A DNA stretch of 64,000 nucleotides from Lentilactobacillus senioris (GCF_026798195.1 NZ_JAPQEZ010000001.1:308901-372900), one strand, 5' to 3'. Positions 53,213-62,203 are shown, counted from the first letter of the stretch. Notes: generated by a model from the sequence alone, not told the origin. Made by a program: numbers and translations.

Positions 53213-54268
53213 ATGAAGAAATCTGCATTGTGGGGAGCAGTTTTAGCTTTTGCTTTACCAATGATGTTTGCTACGGCAACGCAAGCTAAAACGTATAATC
53301 AAAGAGGGGATGCTTTAGCTTTTTACAACGTTAATAATTTTAAAACGTTGGCGAATAGTAAATATACTGTTGGTAAGTATAGCTACGTTACCGACTACAA
53401 CTCAATGACTAAACCAGTTACTATTAGAACTAAAAAGGGAAATAAAAAAAGTCAAATGAGTACCTACTTAAAATTGCCAGGTGGGCAATTAGGCAATACT
53501 CAAAGTATCGCTGTTACTCCTGATGGTCACTACGCTTACGTAATGTCAACTGTTGCTCCTGGTAGTAATACAGGTCAAATTACTCGCTTTAATATGCAAG
53601 CCTTAAAGAAATTAAAGGTAAAAGATTTAAATACATGTTTAAGTGGGACGAGCGTATTAAGCAAATACAAAAATTACGTTAAAGTTGGTCCTAAATTCAA
53701 TACGGGGCATGGTCAATCACTAGCTTACAATCCCAAGAATAAACAATTATGGTTTGTTGGTAAAAATTCGATTAATGCTAATGTTCAACGAGTTAGCACC
53801 GCAAGCTTGAAACCTATTACTAAGATCAATTTCCGTTTGAAATCAACCGTAGCAATGGGAGAAAACCTGACCTTTGATAAAAAAGGAAATGCTTATTTCT
53901 GGGGTTACTCTACTGGTTCATGGGGGAGTCGCTCACCTAAGAAATCAATTAAGTACTATAAGGGAAAGATTGGTAGTAAGTCAGTTAAATTTAACTTGGT
54001 AATGCAGGGCATTAAAAATGGTCCTGGTGCAATTCCACAAGCCATTAGTTACAATCCTAAGAGTAATCGAGTTTACTTTATTTCTGACGGTTCAATCATG
54101 TCTATTCCGGCATCTAAGGTGGGACATTTGAAGAATTCAGACGTTAAGGTATCGGTCTTTAATACTAAACGAGAATTTGAAGGAATGAGCTTTACTAGTA
54201 ATGGTGAAGGCTACCTACTGGTTCATGATGTAAATGAATTAATGAAATTTAATAAAGGTGCAATCTAG
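53213..54268 (+). CDS. Secreted beta-propeller-like protein of unknown function
   Basis: 351 residues. Signal peptide MKKSALWGAVLAFALPMMFA with cleavage near TQA-KT. The mature part has repeated segments like QSIAVTPDGHYAYVMS, QSLAYNPKNKQLWFVG, LTFDKKGNAYFWG, QAISYNPKSNRVYFIS and MSFTSNGEGYLLV, each reading as a strand-turn-strand propeller blade. No catalytic motif, no anchor motif. AAAAGGGG lies before the ATG. Possibly a wall-associated binding protein; lactobacilli carry many such proteins of unknown role. Confidence 0.75.
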   Translation: MKKSALWGAVLAFALPMMFATATQAKTYNQRGDALAFYNVNNFKTLANSKYTVGKYSYVTDYNSMTKPVTIRTKKGNKKSQMSTYLKLPGGQLGNTQSIAVTPDGHYAYVMSTVAPGSNTGQITRFNMQALKKLKVKDLNTCLSGTSVLSKYKNYVKVGPKFNTGHGQSLAYNPKNKQLWFVGKNSINANVQRVSTASLKPITKINFRLKSTVAMGENLTFDKKGNAYFWGYSTGSWGSRSPKKSIKYYKGKIGSKSVKFNLVMQGIKNGPGAIPQAISYNPKSNRVYFISDGSIMSIPASKVGHLKNSDVKVSVFNTKREFEGMSFTSNGEGYLLVHDVNELMKFNKGAI

Positions 54269-54269
54269 C

Positions 54270-54311
54270 AAAAAAAGATCACTTGAGAAAACTTCTCAAG
54301 TGATCTTTTTT
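54270..54311 (+). terminator. Terminator of the propeller-like gene
   Basis: AAAAAAGATCACTTGAGAA and its complement around AACT, followed by TTTTTT. Confidence 0.9.
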
Positions 54312-54325
54312 AATATTATCGATAA

Positions 54326-54352
54326 CAAAAACACCCACTAGGGGTGTTTTTT
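54326..54352. terminator. Terminator of the apf-like gene (bidirectional)
   Basis: AAAAACACCC, ACTA, GGGGTGTTTTTT; the minus strand also ends in T-rich sequence. Confidence 0.8.
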
Positions 54353-54367
54353 AAGGTTAAGCTGTGA

Positions 54368-55006
54368 TTACATTGACCAAGCAGCCATACCTTGTTGGTT
54401 GTAAAGACTTACAGCAGCATCGATTTGGTCTTGAACAGAACCGCCACTGATGTGCATGTTTTGGAACAATCCGTAGGCACCTGAAGTGCTGTTACGAACT
54501 GATGATTGCCAGTTTGATTCACGGTTAATGATGTAGTTCCAAGTTGAAGCTGAAACGCCAGTGCGTGCTTCCATTTGGCTTAATACGGCAGCGTGTGAAC
54601 CAGTACCGTAGTTGCTGCTTGATGAAGTGTTAGCAGTATTTGCTGAAGCAGTGTTAGTGTTTTGAGCTGCAGTGTTGTATGAAGTAGTAGCGTTAGTAGT
54701 TGATGCTACTGGAGTGCTTTGAGCTTGGGTAGTAGTTGCAGTGGTAGTAGCAGCTGCTTGAGTGTTGTTTGAAGTAGTGTTTTGACCAACTTCAAGTTGT
54801 TGACCAACGAAGATAAGGTTAACGTTGCTCAAGTTGTTGCGTGAAGCAATACCGTTAACAGTATCGTTGTGTGAAGCAGCGATGTTAGCAACTGTGTCAC
54901 CTGATTGAACAGTGTAAGTGTCAGCGCTAGCTGCCAAACTACCTAAACCTAAGAAACCTGCAATAACTGATAATGTAACTAAACTCTTTTTGATAATGAT
55001 AACCAC
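54368..55006 (-). CDS. apf: LysM-domain aggregation-promoting-factor-like protein
   Basis: About 208-212 residues. Signal peptide [20 protein letters not shown], cleavage near ASA-DT. LysM domain at about 30-74 ([27 protein letters not shown]), which binds peptidoglycan. A Thr/Ala/Asn/Ser-rich linker spans 75-135. A C-terminal lysozyme/transglycosylase-like domain follows: [28 protein letters not shown] (catalytic Glu), SGAYGLFQ. Start problem: the expected MKKSL start reads ATC, preceded by ATT, with AAAGGTGG at the right distance; the only standard codon, GTG 55006, lies inside that site. Very long leader. Confidence 0.85.
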   Translation of the reverse strand: MVIIIKKSLVTLSVIAGFLGLGSLAASADTYTVQSGDTVANIAASHNDTVNGIASRNNLSNVNLIFVGQQLEVGQNTTSNNTQAAATTTATTTQAQSTPVASTTNATTSYNTAAQNTNTASANTANTSSSSNYGTGSHAAVLSQMEARTGVSASTWNYIINRESNWQSSVRNSTSGAYGLFQNMHISGGSVQDQIDAAVSLYNQQGMAAWSM

Positions 55007-55260
55007 CTTTAAATTCTTTCTTTTGAAATTTTATTTTTCAAATCCTATGGACAACAATAATTAATCAAACAAACTTTACTTTCAACATAAGAGTCAAATG
55101 ACCCAATATTTTCCGATAAAGTAACCTCCTAATAAAAGTTGCCAATACAACCTTGAATTATCGATTAATTAAAAATCGATTTTCGTATCGCTTCGAAATA
55201 ACTATTCGATTTGATTACGCTGGATAATCATAACAAATCAAAAAAAATCGTCAACCCACT
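55007..55260 (-). promoter_or_regulatory. apf promoter and long 5' leader
   Basis: Minus-strand TTGACG (55254-55249) and TATGAT (55232-55227) with a 16-base spacer put the transcription start near 55220, leaving a leader of over 200 bases. The leader includes an unused AGGAGG (about 55128-55123) with no ATG, GTG or TTG at normal distance, and small hairpins. Long stable leaders are known for lactobacillar surface-protein and apf genes. Confidence 0.6.
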
Positions 55261-55819
55261 TTTGGAATAAGACAAAATTATTACAGCTTATTCATGTGAT
55301 AATACTGGCCTTTTGTGAAATATTACAAAAATATTAAAATGAAAAATAGGGCCTAAATTAAATGATAATTTCCCATTTTAGAATCAAAATGGGGGGTGTT
55401 TTTTAAAATAAATGAGATTATCAAGATAATTTACCGGTAAATACCAATTTTGGGTGGGAAAGTGGGGATTATGAACAAAAAATGTGTTCATCAAAAATTC
55501 ACAAATAATTATTTGAGTTTGTGAAACAATTGCTACCGGTTACAAAACCAATGGGAACGGGCGTTTACTAAGGTCAATAATTATTCGTTAGTTCTGATAA
55601 TTTAACCGTTGGGTTTTAAATTCTAATTATGAGAAATTTCTAAGAACTCAGTTGAGTAATTGGTCTACCTAACTATAGTAGAAAATTTTTATTGGTTAAA
55701 TTGCTGGTGTTTGATTCAGGATTATCTTTAATGGAACAGATTAATTGGTCCCTTCGCTTTTTGCCTTTTTAGTAATTGGCTATTACAATGAAGAAAACAG
55801 AAAAAAAGTGGGTTAAAAA
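55261..55819. other. Intergenic region between apf and the unknown gene at 55820
   Basis: No gene. Several TTTGTGAA/TTCACAAA words occur: TTTTGTGAAATATTACAAAA near 55313-55332 (imperfect palindrome), TTCACAAATAATTATTTGAG near 55497 and GTTTGTGAAAC near 55518. They look like half-sites of a CRP-family or Rex-like regulator. No good promoter for the plus-strand gene was identified beyond TTGCCT/TATTAC near 55762-55790. Confidence 0.4.
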
Positions 55820-56476
55820 ATGGTTAAACAGGGGCAGCGAGCAGCCAGTCGGCGGCAAAAACAAATGAAACAACGATTAAAACAAAAAGTAAAACGTAGT
55901 CAACGAACAATTAATATTGATCAACTACCCGAATTTATGTTGGTGCGGTATGGATTGACACTGAAGAAACGGTTGCCCAAATTATCAGCAGAAACCCTGC
56001 AACGATTGCTACAAGCAATGTTAGAAATGCTTCCTGCTGGGGAGCAATGGTCATTAACACTGTGGCTGATAGATGTTTTAAAAACTATGAACAACCAACT
56101 ACCTTGGCAGTTTTACCTATTAGTAGCTGAAAATTGGTCGCAATTTCAAGCCTTTTTAGTGCGGGAATTACCTGCTGTTCCACTAACTCAACCACTTATT
56201 ATCAGTGACGAAGTGAGAGAAGTAGAGTTAATTACGATTGTTAGCCACCAGCTGGCTGTTAATTTCTTTTTGACCACTACTCAAAATAATCCGGCATTAA
56301 TGCGGCAGTTGCCAGCAAACCAGATTGAAGAACTACAAAGTAGTCTTAACGACTTACAAGCCGTAGATTGGCCAAAGGTAGCTAGTTTATTAGGGCCAGT
56401 TGAACCGATGGGAGATGCAGGCACGCAAGCTTGGCTGACGGCGTTAAATCAATTAGCAGCTGAAGGGAGTAACTAA
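55820..56476 (+). CDS. Unknown protein cotranscribed with the Flp regulator (218 aa)
   Basis: 218 residues. The first 32 residues are very basic (QRAASRRQKQMKQRLKQKVKRSQR) and the rest is helical and rich in Leu, Gln and Trp (LSAETLQRLLQAMLEMLPAGEQW, LPWQFYLLVAENW). No signal peptide, no recognised domain. The basic start could bind nucleic acid or membrane. It is one base away from the flp gene, so it is probably part of the same regulatory unit; lactococcal flp genes also sit in operons behind unrelated ORFs. Function unknown. Confidence 0.65.
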   Translation: MVKQGQRAASRRQKQMKQRLKQKVKRSQRTINIDQLPEFMLVRYGLTLKKRLPKLSAETLQRLLQAMLEMLPAGEQWSLTLWLIDVLKTMNNQLPWQFYLLVAENWSQFQAFLVRELPAVPLTQPLIISDEVREVELITIVSHQLAVNFFLTTTQNNPALMRQLPANQIEELQSSLNDLQAVDWPKVASLLGPVEPMGDAGTQAWLTALNQLAAEGSN

Positions 56477-56477
56477 A

Positions 56478-57149
56478 ATGCAAGCACATGAAGCCTTAGA
56501 ATGCGTAGAATTAGTGCCGCTATTTCAGTCTTTACCACTAACACAACGGGAATCAGTGGCTGGATTGGTGACTCAACGACAGTACCAAAAGGGCGAAATT
56601 ATTTACCTAGCCGCTGAAGATGTTGGCCGCTTTTTAATTGTAGAACACGGTCAAATTAAGTTGGCAACCATTTCTGCGAATGGCCGCGAAAGCATTACGC
56701 GGGTATTATCTAGCGGTGATTTTGATGGTGAACCAAATTTGTTTGGCTCAGGAACTCGTGATGTAACGGCAACAGCATTAACCGCCGCCACTGTTTGCCA
56801 AATAAGCCAAACGGATTTTCAACGGTTATTGACTGACAGTCCAGATTTAACGTTGAACTTATTAAAAACGATGAGCCAAAAGATCAAAGAATTAGAAACA
56901 CAACGGGCGGTAGCTAAAACTAGCGACGTGAAGGGGCAATTAGCGCGGTATTTACTAGATACCCAAGCTAGTTTAGCTGAAAATCCGTTTAAATTACCGC
57001 TAAAGAAAAAAGATATTGCCACTTATTTAGGTACCACCCCAGAAAGTATCAGTCGCGCCTTAACTGAATTAAGCGACTTACAATTAATTCAAAATCAGGG
57101 TGGTCAGGTGAAAATTTTGGCGCCTGATGAATTATTACTTTTAATATAG
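56478..57149 (+). CDS. flp: Crp/Fnr-family regulator, Flp type
   Basis: 223 residues: cyclic-nucleotide-like beta-barrel (about 15-115), dimer helix (DLTLNLLKTMSQKIKELETQ) and a winged helix-turn-helix with recognition helix TTPESISRALTEL. Its E-S-I-S-R carries the Glu, Ser, Arg that FNR uses to read TTGAT. There are only two cysteines, Cys9 and Cys107, at the positions of the redox-switching Cys5/Cys102 pair of L. casei FLP, and no FNR-type iron-sulfur cysteine cluster. It is therefore likely a thiol-disulfide redox regulator, and the FNR box at 4214 is its most probable target. AAGGGAG precedes the ATG. Confidence 0.88.
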   Translation: MQAHEALECVELVPLFQSLPLTQRESVAGLVTQRQYQKGEIIYLAAEDVGRFLIVEHGQIKLATISANGRESITRVLSSGDFDGEPNLFGSGTRDVTATALTAATVCQISQTDFQRLLTDSPDLTLNLLKTMSQKIKELETQRAVAKTSDVKGQLARYLLDTQASLAENPFKLPLKKKDIATYLGTTPESISRALTELSDLQLIQNQGGQVKILAPDELLLLI

Positions 57150-57160
57150 TAGAAAAAATA

Positions 57161-57208
57161 AAAAACCGTAGTTTATTGATTGAGTAGGATCAATAAACTA
57201 CGGTTTTT
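57161..57208. terminator. Bidirectional terminator between flp and thrS
   Basis: AAAAACCGTAGTTTATTGAT and its complement around an 8-base loop serve both convergent genes. Confidence 0.9.
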
Positions 57209-57254
57209 GGTTTTATTTTTTGTGAGTGTGATTAATAACTAAAATCGCTGAGGA

Positions 57255-59210
57255 TTATAGTTCGGCATCGGTTGCCCGTGAGTATGATTCAAGGTCTTTT
57301 TGAACGTAACTTACGAAGTCTTCGAAGTTAACTTCTTTACTATCTTCATGACCGTATTGACGGACTGAAACGGTGTTATCGTTCATTTCAGCGTCCCCAA
57401 CAACTAACGTATATGGAATCTTATTAGTTTGGGCGTCACGAATTAGGTAACCCATCTTTTCTGGACGAGCATCTACATCAGAACGAATGTGGTGACGACG
57501 AAGGTCTTCGTTAAGTTTTTCAGCATATTCACCATGCTTTTGTTCACTAACTGGAATGATCCGAACTTGGTGTGGAGCAAGCCAAGTTGGGAAGGCCCCC
57601 TTGTAAATTTCAGTTAGGTAAGCAGTGAATCGTTCCATAGTTGAAATGATTCCACGGTGAATCATAACTGGGCGGTGTTGTTCACCATCTTCACCAACGT
57701 AGTGAAGGTCAAATTGTTCTGGCAACATGAAGTCTAATTGGATAGTTGAAAGGGTTTCTTCATTGCCAAGGGCAGTCTTAGTTTGAACGTCCAACTTAGG
57801 ACCGTAGAAGGCAGCTTCCCCTTCGGCTTCAGTGTATTCCAAGCCCATGTCATCCATGGCACTCTTCAACATGCTTTGAGCGCGGTTCCACATTTCGTCA
57901 TCGTCAAAGTATTTTTCAGTGTTTTCAGGATCTCTGTAACTCAAACGGAAAGTGTAGTCGTTGATATCGAAATCATGGTAGACAGATACCATCAACTTCA
58001 AGATGCTTTGGAATTCTTTTTCGATTTGTTCCAAGGCAACGAAAGTATGACCATCATTTAATTCCATTTCCCGAACTCGTTGCAATCCACTAAGAGCACC
58101 AGATTTTTCGTAACGGTGCATCATACCGATTTCAGCAATTCGAAGTGGAAGTTCACGGTATGAACGGATGTGGTGCTTGTAAATTTGGATATGGGAAGGA
58201 CAGTTCATAGGACGAAGTTCAAGCATTTCACCTTCGCCCATGTCCATTGGTGGGAACATGTCTTCACGGTAGTGATCCCAGTGACCAGATTGCTTGTAAA
58301 GGTCAAGGTTAGCAAGCACTGGAGTATAAACGTGTTGGTAACCAGATTCAACTTCACGGTCAATGATGTAACGTTCAAGAGTCCGACGGATAGTAGCACC
58401 GTTTGGCATCCAGTAAGGAAGACCAGCACCAACTTTAGGATCAACGAAGAAAAGATCTAATTGGTTACCAATAACCCGGTGATCACGTTCGCGAGCTTCT
58501 TGGCGTTGTTTAAGGTCTTCATCCAAATCGGCTTCTTTGAAGAAGGCAGTAGCATAAATCCGTTGAAGCATTGGGTTTGATGACTTACCTTGCCAGTAAG
58601 CTCCGGCAACTGAAAGTAATTTGAAGAATTTAACAGAGCCAGTGTCTGGAAGAGTAACTCCTTCAGATAGGGCTTTGAAATCACCAATTTGGTTGATAAA
58701 TACTTTGTTGTTAACGGCGTTATCTTTGATTAAAGCTTCTTGGTATTGATCACCGGCAACTAATTTTAAAGCTTCATCAACTGAAACTTCTTCGGTAGCA
58801 ATTGGAAGTTTTTGGTCAATGATTTTCTTCATAGCAGCTGCTAAACTATCAAGTTCATCCACACTGATTTGAGTTTCTGGTTTGTCGGTATCAACAAAGA
58901 AACCATCTTCATCAGCTTCACTTTCACCAAATAAAACGTTAGGGAAGTTTTGTCTGATAGCCATTTTAAGAATTTGGGCACCAGTTTGACGTAAAACTTG
59001 AAGACCTTCTGCGTCAGAGGTAGTAAGAATTTCGATCTTGCCATCTTCATGAAGTGGTTGAGTTAATGAAACTAACTCGCCATCTAAACGACCAGCGACG
59101 GCTTTTTTAGCTAAGCTGTTAGAAATTGATTTGGCAATTTCTAGTGCGTTAACACCGTCTTCGAAAGATTTAACGTTGCCATCTGGGAAACTAAGTGAGA
59201 TTTCTGCCAT
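57255..59210 (-). CDS. thrS: Threonine-tRNA ligase
   Basis: Charges tRNA-Thr. 651 residues, normal. Domain order: TGS (1-62), second N-terminal editing-type domain (about 63-240, with HxxxH not clearly intact: the region reads [11 protein letters not shown]), class II catalytic core with motif 2 around [18 protein letters not shown] and the zinc Cys in RPMNCPSHI, and anticodon-binding domain from [22 protein letters not shown] precedes the ATG. Expression is controlled by the T-box leader directly upstream. Dense codon bias shows high expression. Confidence 0.97.
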   Translation of the reverse strand: MAEISLSFPDGNVKSFEDGVNALEIAKSISNSLAKKAVAGRLDGELVSLTQPLHEDGKIEILTTSDAEGLQVLRQTGAQILKMAIRQNFPNVLFGESEADEDGFFVDTDKPETQISVDELDSLAAAMKKIIDQKLPIATEEVSVDEALKLVAGDQYQEALIKDNAVNNKVFINQIGDFKALSEGVTLPDTGSVKFFKLLSVAGAYWQGKSSNPMLQRIYATAFFKEADLDEDLKQRQEARERDHRVIGNQLDLFFVDPKVGAGLPYWMPNGATIRRTLERYIIDREVESGYQHVYTPVLANLDLYKQSGHWDHYREDMFPPMDMGEGEMLELRPMNCPSHIQIYKHHIRSYRELPLRIAEIGMMHRYEKSGALSGLQRVREMELNDGHTFVALEQIEKEFQSILKLMVSVYHDFDINDYTFRLSYRDPENTEKYFDDDEMWNRAQSMLKSAMDDMGLEYTEAEGEAAFYGPKLDVQTKTALGNEETLSTIQLDFMLPEQFDLHYVGEDGEQHRPVMIHRGIISTMERFTAYLTEIYKGAFPTWLAPHQVRIIPVSEQKHGEYAEKLNEDLRRHHIRSDVDARPEKMGYLIRDAQTNKIPYTLVVGDAEMNDNTVSVRQYGHEDSKEVNFEDFVSYVQKDLESYSRATDAEL

Positions 59211-59224
59211 ATTGATACGCTCCT

Positions 59225-59486
59225 TTTCTTATGGTGGTGAAACCAAAAAAGTCCCTAGAATGTCATTAGACACTCTAGGGACGCAATTAGCGTGGTTCCA
59301 CCCATTTTACTTAATCATTAAGTACTCTAGCAGTTGTTAACGATTACTAACCGGAACGACATTATCCGTCATTCAACGATAAAAAGTGGTAACCACTACC
59401 TTCTAAACGAGCGAACTTCCAGGCTAGATTCGCTCTCCCTGTGATGAGAAGTAGGAGTCATGTCTCTTTATTTGCAATTGATTATG
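59225..59486 (-). promoter_or_regulatory. T-box riboswitch leader of thrS
   Basis: On the minus strand the T-box sequence GGGTGGAACCACGC (about 59304-59290) is followed by a terminator whose arms are GTCCCTAGAGTGTC and GACATTCTAGGGAC with TTTTTT (59281-59246). Upstream lies a long Stem I region with GAGAGCGA. A candidate Thr specifier ACC lies in GGTTACCAC (about 59390-59388). Uncharged tRNA-Thr should pair with the T-box and prevent termination. Confidence 0.9.
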
Positions 59487-59509
59487 CCCGTTTTAAAAAA
59501 TAATGTCAA
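59481..59509 (-). promoter_or_regulatory. thrS promoter
   Basis: Minus-strand TTGACA (59509-59504), 17-base spacer, CATAAT (59486-59481), directly before the T-box leader. Confidence 0.8.
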
Positions 59510-59778
59510 CCCCTTTTCCTAAAAAATATTCTGAATTAGAAACACTACAAGATATTAATTGTGTATGGATTAACAAAAATAAAAATAATGGAATTCTTGT
59601 TATTTTTTACACACAATGTGAAAAAATGTTCACAAATCTATGGAATATTGGACCATTCCAATATGTAGAAAAAAATAACCAATTTTACTCACAAATAAAG
59701 CGCTATCTTTTAATTTTGATTGTGAAATAAAAATTGTTTTATCGTTGATAACGCTGAATTAGTAAAATGTTTATACTC

Positions 59779-59887
59779 TTGGTGGGCATGATAACCGCGT
59801 TATATAAAGAAAACGGATACATTGGAGGAGAAAACCCAATTGAAAATCACAAAACATTCTGAAAATGATTGTGAAAAATATAATTAA
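59779..59887 (+). CDS. Possible 15-residue leader ORF upstream of ald (with its promoter)
   Basis: TTGGTG (59779-59784), 16 bases, TATATA (59801-59806) look like a promoter. GGAGGAG at 59824-59830 is followed nine bases later by TTG 59840, which opens (M)KITKHSENDCEKYN and stops at 59887. The coding part is 59840-59887. The very strong ribosome binding site makes translation plausible; the role, if any, is unknown. No attenuator hairpin follows. Confidence 0.3.
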
Positions 59888-59890
59888 TTG

Positions 59891-59918
59891 TTGACATTTT
59901 TCATGAATGGCTTATTAT
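59891..59918 (+). promoter_or_regulatory. ald promoter
   Basis: TTGACA (59891-59896), 16 bases, TATTAT (59913-59918), then a short leader to the GAGG site at 59953-59957. Confidence 0.8.
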
Positions 59919-59966
59919 AAAGATGCAATATAATTATATTGATAAATTTTTGTGAGGTGCTTTTCT

Positions 59967-61079
59967 ATGAAGATTAGTGTTGTCAAGGAATTAAAAGAGG
60001 GCGAAGGTCGAGTAGCTGAAACCCCTGAAAACGTTAAAAAACTTGTTGACGCTGGTAATGAAGTCTTAGTTGATAACAATGCCGGTATCGGTTCAGGTTT
60101 TACTAACGAAGAATATGAAGCAGCTGGTGCTAAAATTGTTACACCTGAAGAAGCTTGGTCTGCAGACCTTGTTTTGAAGGTTAAGGAACCAGATAAAGCT
60201 GAATACAAGTACTTTACTGAAGGCAAAGTTGTTTGGGGATTCCAACATCTTGCATCATCTAAAGAAACTGTTGAAGCAATGATGAAGGCTGGTACTACTG
60301 CTATTGGTGCTGAAACAATCTTTATCGATGGCAAGCTTGCTTTACTTGCACCTATGAGTGCAATTGCTGGCCGTCGTTCAGTACTTCAAGGTGCTGCATA
60401 CCTTGAAGCAGAACACGGTGGTGAAGGTATCTTACTTCCAGGTCTTCCACAATTCGGAATTCCTGCTGGCTACGTTGTTATCTTTGGTGGTGGTTCAGCT
60501 GCAACTAACGCTGCTGACATGGCTTTAGGTATCGGTTGTCACGTAAGTATCATCGAAAAGAACCCAGACCGGATCAAATGGTTGGAAGAAAACTACAGCG
60601 GCCAAGATGTTACTGTTCTTGAATCCAATGATGACACTCTTTCAAGCGAAATTAAGAAAGCTGACCTCTTCATTTCAACTATCTTAATTCCAGGCGCTCG
60701 TCCACCTAAGTTGGTTACTGAAGAAATGGTTAAGTCAATGAAACCAGGTTCAGTAATCGTCGATGTTGCCATTGACCAAGGTGGTACTGTTGAAACAATG
60801 CACCCAACTACCATTGATGAACCAACTTACATCAAGCATGGCGTTGTTCACTATGGTGTTCCTAACCAACCAGGTGCCGTACCACGTACTGCTACTATGG
60901 GTCTCGCTGCTGGAAACATTGATTTCTTACTTGAAATTGGTGAACGCGGTATCGTAGACGCAATTAAGACTAACGAAGCTTTGGCATCTGGTGTTAACGT
61001 ATACGAAGGTAAAGTAACTAATGAAGGTTTAGCTAAATCATTAGACTTACCATACGTTGACCTTAACAGTGTTCTTTAA
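59967..61079 (+). CDS. ald: Alanine dehydrogenase
   Basis: Reversible NAD-dependent oxidative deamination of L-alanine to pyruvate and ammonia. 370 residues, standard. N-terminal KELKEGEGRVAETPENV carries the substrate-binding Arg; RRSVLQGAAYLE follows PMSAIAG; the nucleotide-binding loop is VVIFGGGSAATNAADMA. ATG 59967 is chosen from the GAGG spacing; the frame extends five codons further up without a binding site. Highly biased codons suggest strong expression. Together with threonine deaminase and the permease it suggests amino-acid deamination for pyruvate or redox balance. Confidence 0.95.
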   Translation: MKISVVKELKEGEGRVAETPENVKKLVDAGNEVLVDNNAGIGSGFTNEEYEAAGAKIVTPEEAWSADLVLKVKEPDKAEYKYFTEGKVVWGFQHLASSKETVEAMMKAGTTAIGAETIFIDGKLALLAPMSAIAGRRSVLQGAAYLEAEHGGEGILLPGLPQFGIPAGYVVIFGGGSAATNAADMALGIGCHVSIIEKNPDRIKWLEENYSGQDVTVLESNDDTLSSEIKKADLFISTILIPGARPPKLVTEEMVKSMKPGSVIVDVAIDQGGTVETMHPTTIDEPTYIKHGVVHYGVPNQPGAVPRTATMGLAAGNIDFLLEIGERGIVDAIKTNEALASGVNVYEGKVTNEGLAKSLDLPYVDLNSVL

Positions 61080-61144
61080 TAATTGATTATTTAACAGTTT
61101 AGTAGATTAATAAATAATTTAACTCACGTTAGGAGATTAAGATT

Positions 61145-62185
61145 ATGGCTTCAAACAAATTAGTAGAAAAAACCAATGATATTGTAGACTTGCAAGACAT
61201 CCAAGAAGCTCGCGCTATTGTTAGCAAGTACGCTCGGAAAACTCCACTTGTTAAATCAATGTTTCTAAGTAATAACGTTGTTGGTGGCGACGTTTACTTG
61301 AAACTTGAAGACATGCAATTAACTGGATCATTTAAGTTCCGTGGTGCTAACAACAAGATCAATCATCTTAGTGATGAAGAAAAAGCTCGTGGTGTTATTA
61401 CCGCTTCTGCTGGTAACCATGCTCAAGGTGTTGCTTTAACAAGTAAATTGCTTGGCATCGACGCAACTGTTGTTATGCCAGACGAAGCTCCACAAATGAA
61501 GCGTGATGCTACCCGCGGTTACGGTGCAGAAGTTGATATTCATGGTGCTACTTTTGATGATGCTCACCAATGGATGTATGAACGTGCTGAAAAAGAAGGC
61601 AAAACTATCGTTGATCCATTTAACGATAAGTATGTTATCGCTGGCCAAGGAACCATCGGTCTTGAAATCCTTGATGAAATCTGGGATGTTGATACTGTTA
61701 TTGTTCCTGTCGGTGGTGGCGGATTGATTTCTGGGGTTGCCGTTGCTTTGAAGTCATTTAACCCATCAATTCATATTGTTGGTGTTCAATCAGAAAACGT
61801 TCACGGCATGGAAGCATCAATTAAAGCCGGTAAGATTGTTACTCATCACGATGATTTCACTCTTGCAGATGGTACTGATGTGGCAACACCAGGTGACATC
61901 ACTTACCCAATCGTTCAAAACTTAGTTGACGAAATTGTCCTCGTTTCAGAAGACGAAATCGCAGAAGCTATGAAAGATCTCCTTCAACGGACTAAGATCG
62001 TTGCCGAAGGTGCTGGTGCACTTCCAACCGCTGCTCTTGAAGCTCACAAGATTGACGACAAGTGGTTGAAAGGCAAGAAGGTTGTTGGCCTTGTATCAGG
62101 TGGTAACGTTGACTTGACACGTGTTGAAAAAGTCATTGACCAATTCTTTGTTGAACCAGACACTTCTAAAGGTGTTGTTGGATAA
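61145..62185 (+). CDS. ilvA: Threonine deaminase, catabolic type
   Basis: PLP enzyme that turns L-threonine into 2-oxobutyrate and ammonia. 346 residues, without the C-terminal ACT regulatory domain of biosynthetic IlvA, hence closer to TdcB in design. The PLP Lys lies in GSFKFRGANNK, the substrate loop is ASAGNHAQG, and the phosphate loop is VGGGGLISG. AGGAG precedes the ATG, 65 bases after ald, with no terminator between, so it is probably cotranscribed with ald. Could feed oxobutyrate to reduction as an electron sink (inference). Confidence 0.93.
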   Translation: MASNKLVEKTNDIVDLQDIQEARAIVSKYARKTPLVKSMFLSNNVVGGDVYLKLEDMQLTGSFKFRGANNKINHLSDEEKARGVITASAGNHAQGVALTSKLLGIDATVVMPDEAPQMKRDATRGYGAEVDIHGATFDDAHQWMYERAEKEGKTIVDPFNDKYVIAGQGTIGLEILDEIWDVDTVIVPVGGGGLISGVAVALKSFNPSIHIVGVQSENVHGMEASIKAGKIVTHHDDFTLADGTDVATPGDITYPIVQNLVDEIVLVSEDEIAEAMKDLLQRTKIVAEGAGALPTAALEAHKIDDKWLKGKKVVGLVSGGNVDLTRVEKVIDQFFVEPDTSKGVVG

Positions 62186-62203
62186 TTAGATTTTTAAGTA
62201 AGG

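Larger units (their letters stand above)
59510..59966. other. Intergenic region between thrS leader and ald
   Basis: A 75-codon frame at 59503-59730 starts inside the thrS promoter without a ribosome binding site and is not believed. The region is rich in TTGTGA/TTCACA words (59617-59634, 59718-59725, 59846, 59867) and holds a short frame at 59840-59887 with a strong ribosome binding site, the 15-base element shared with the permease gene at 59860-59874, and the ald promoter. Confidence 0.5.

Noticed and set aside
54988-55002. TGATAATGATAACCA as a Fur box (13 of 15 positions)
   Set aside because: It coincides with the translation initiation region of apf, over 200 bases downstream of the likely promoter, so chance is more probable.
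57175-57192. TTGATTGAGTAGGATCAA as an FNR-type site after flp
   Set aside because: It is the loop end of the bidirectional terminator and has the wrong spacer length.
59617-59634. TGTGAA-N6-TTCACA as a Rex site
   Set aside because: The Rex consensus has a 4-base spacer, and CRP sites have TGTGA-N6-TCACA; this spacing fits neither. Kept only as part of the half-site cluster.
59503-59730. 75-codon frame between thrS and ald
   Set aside because: It begins inside the minus-strand thrS promoter without a ribosome binding site.
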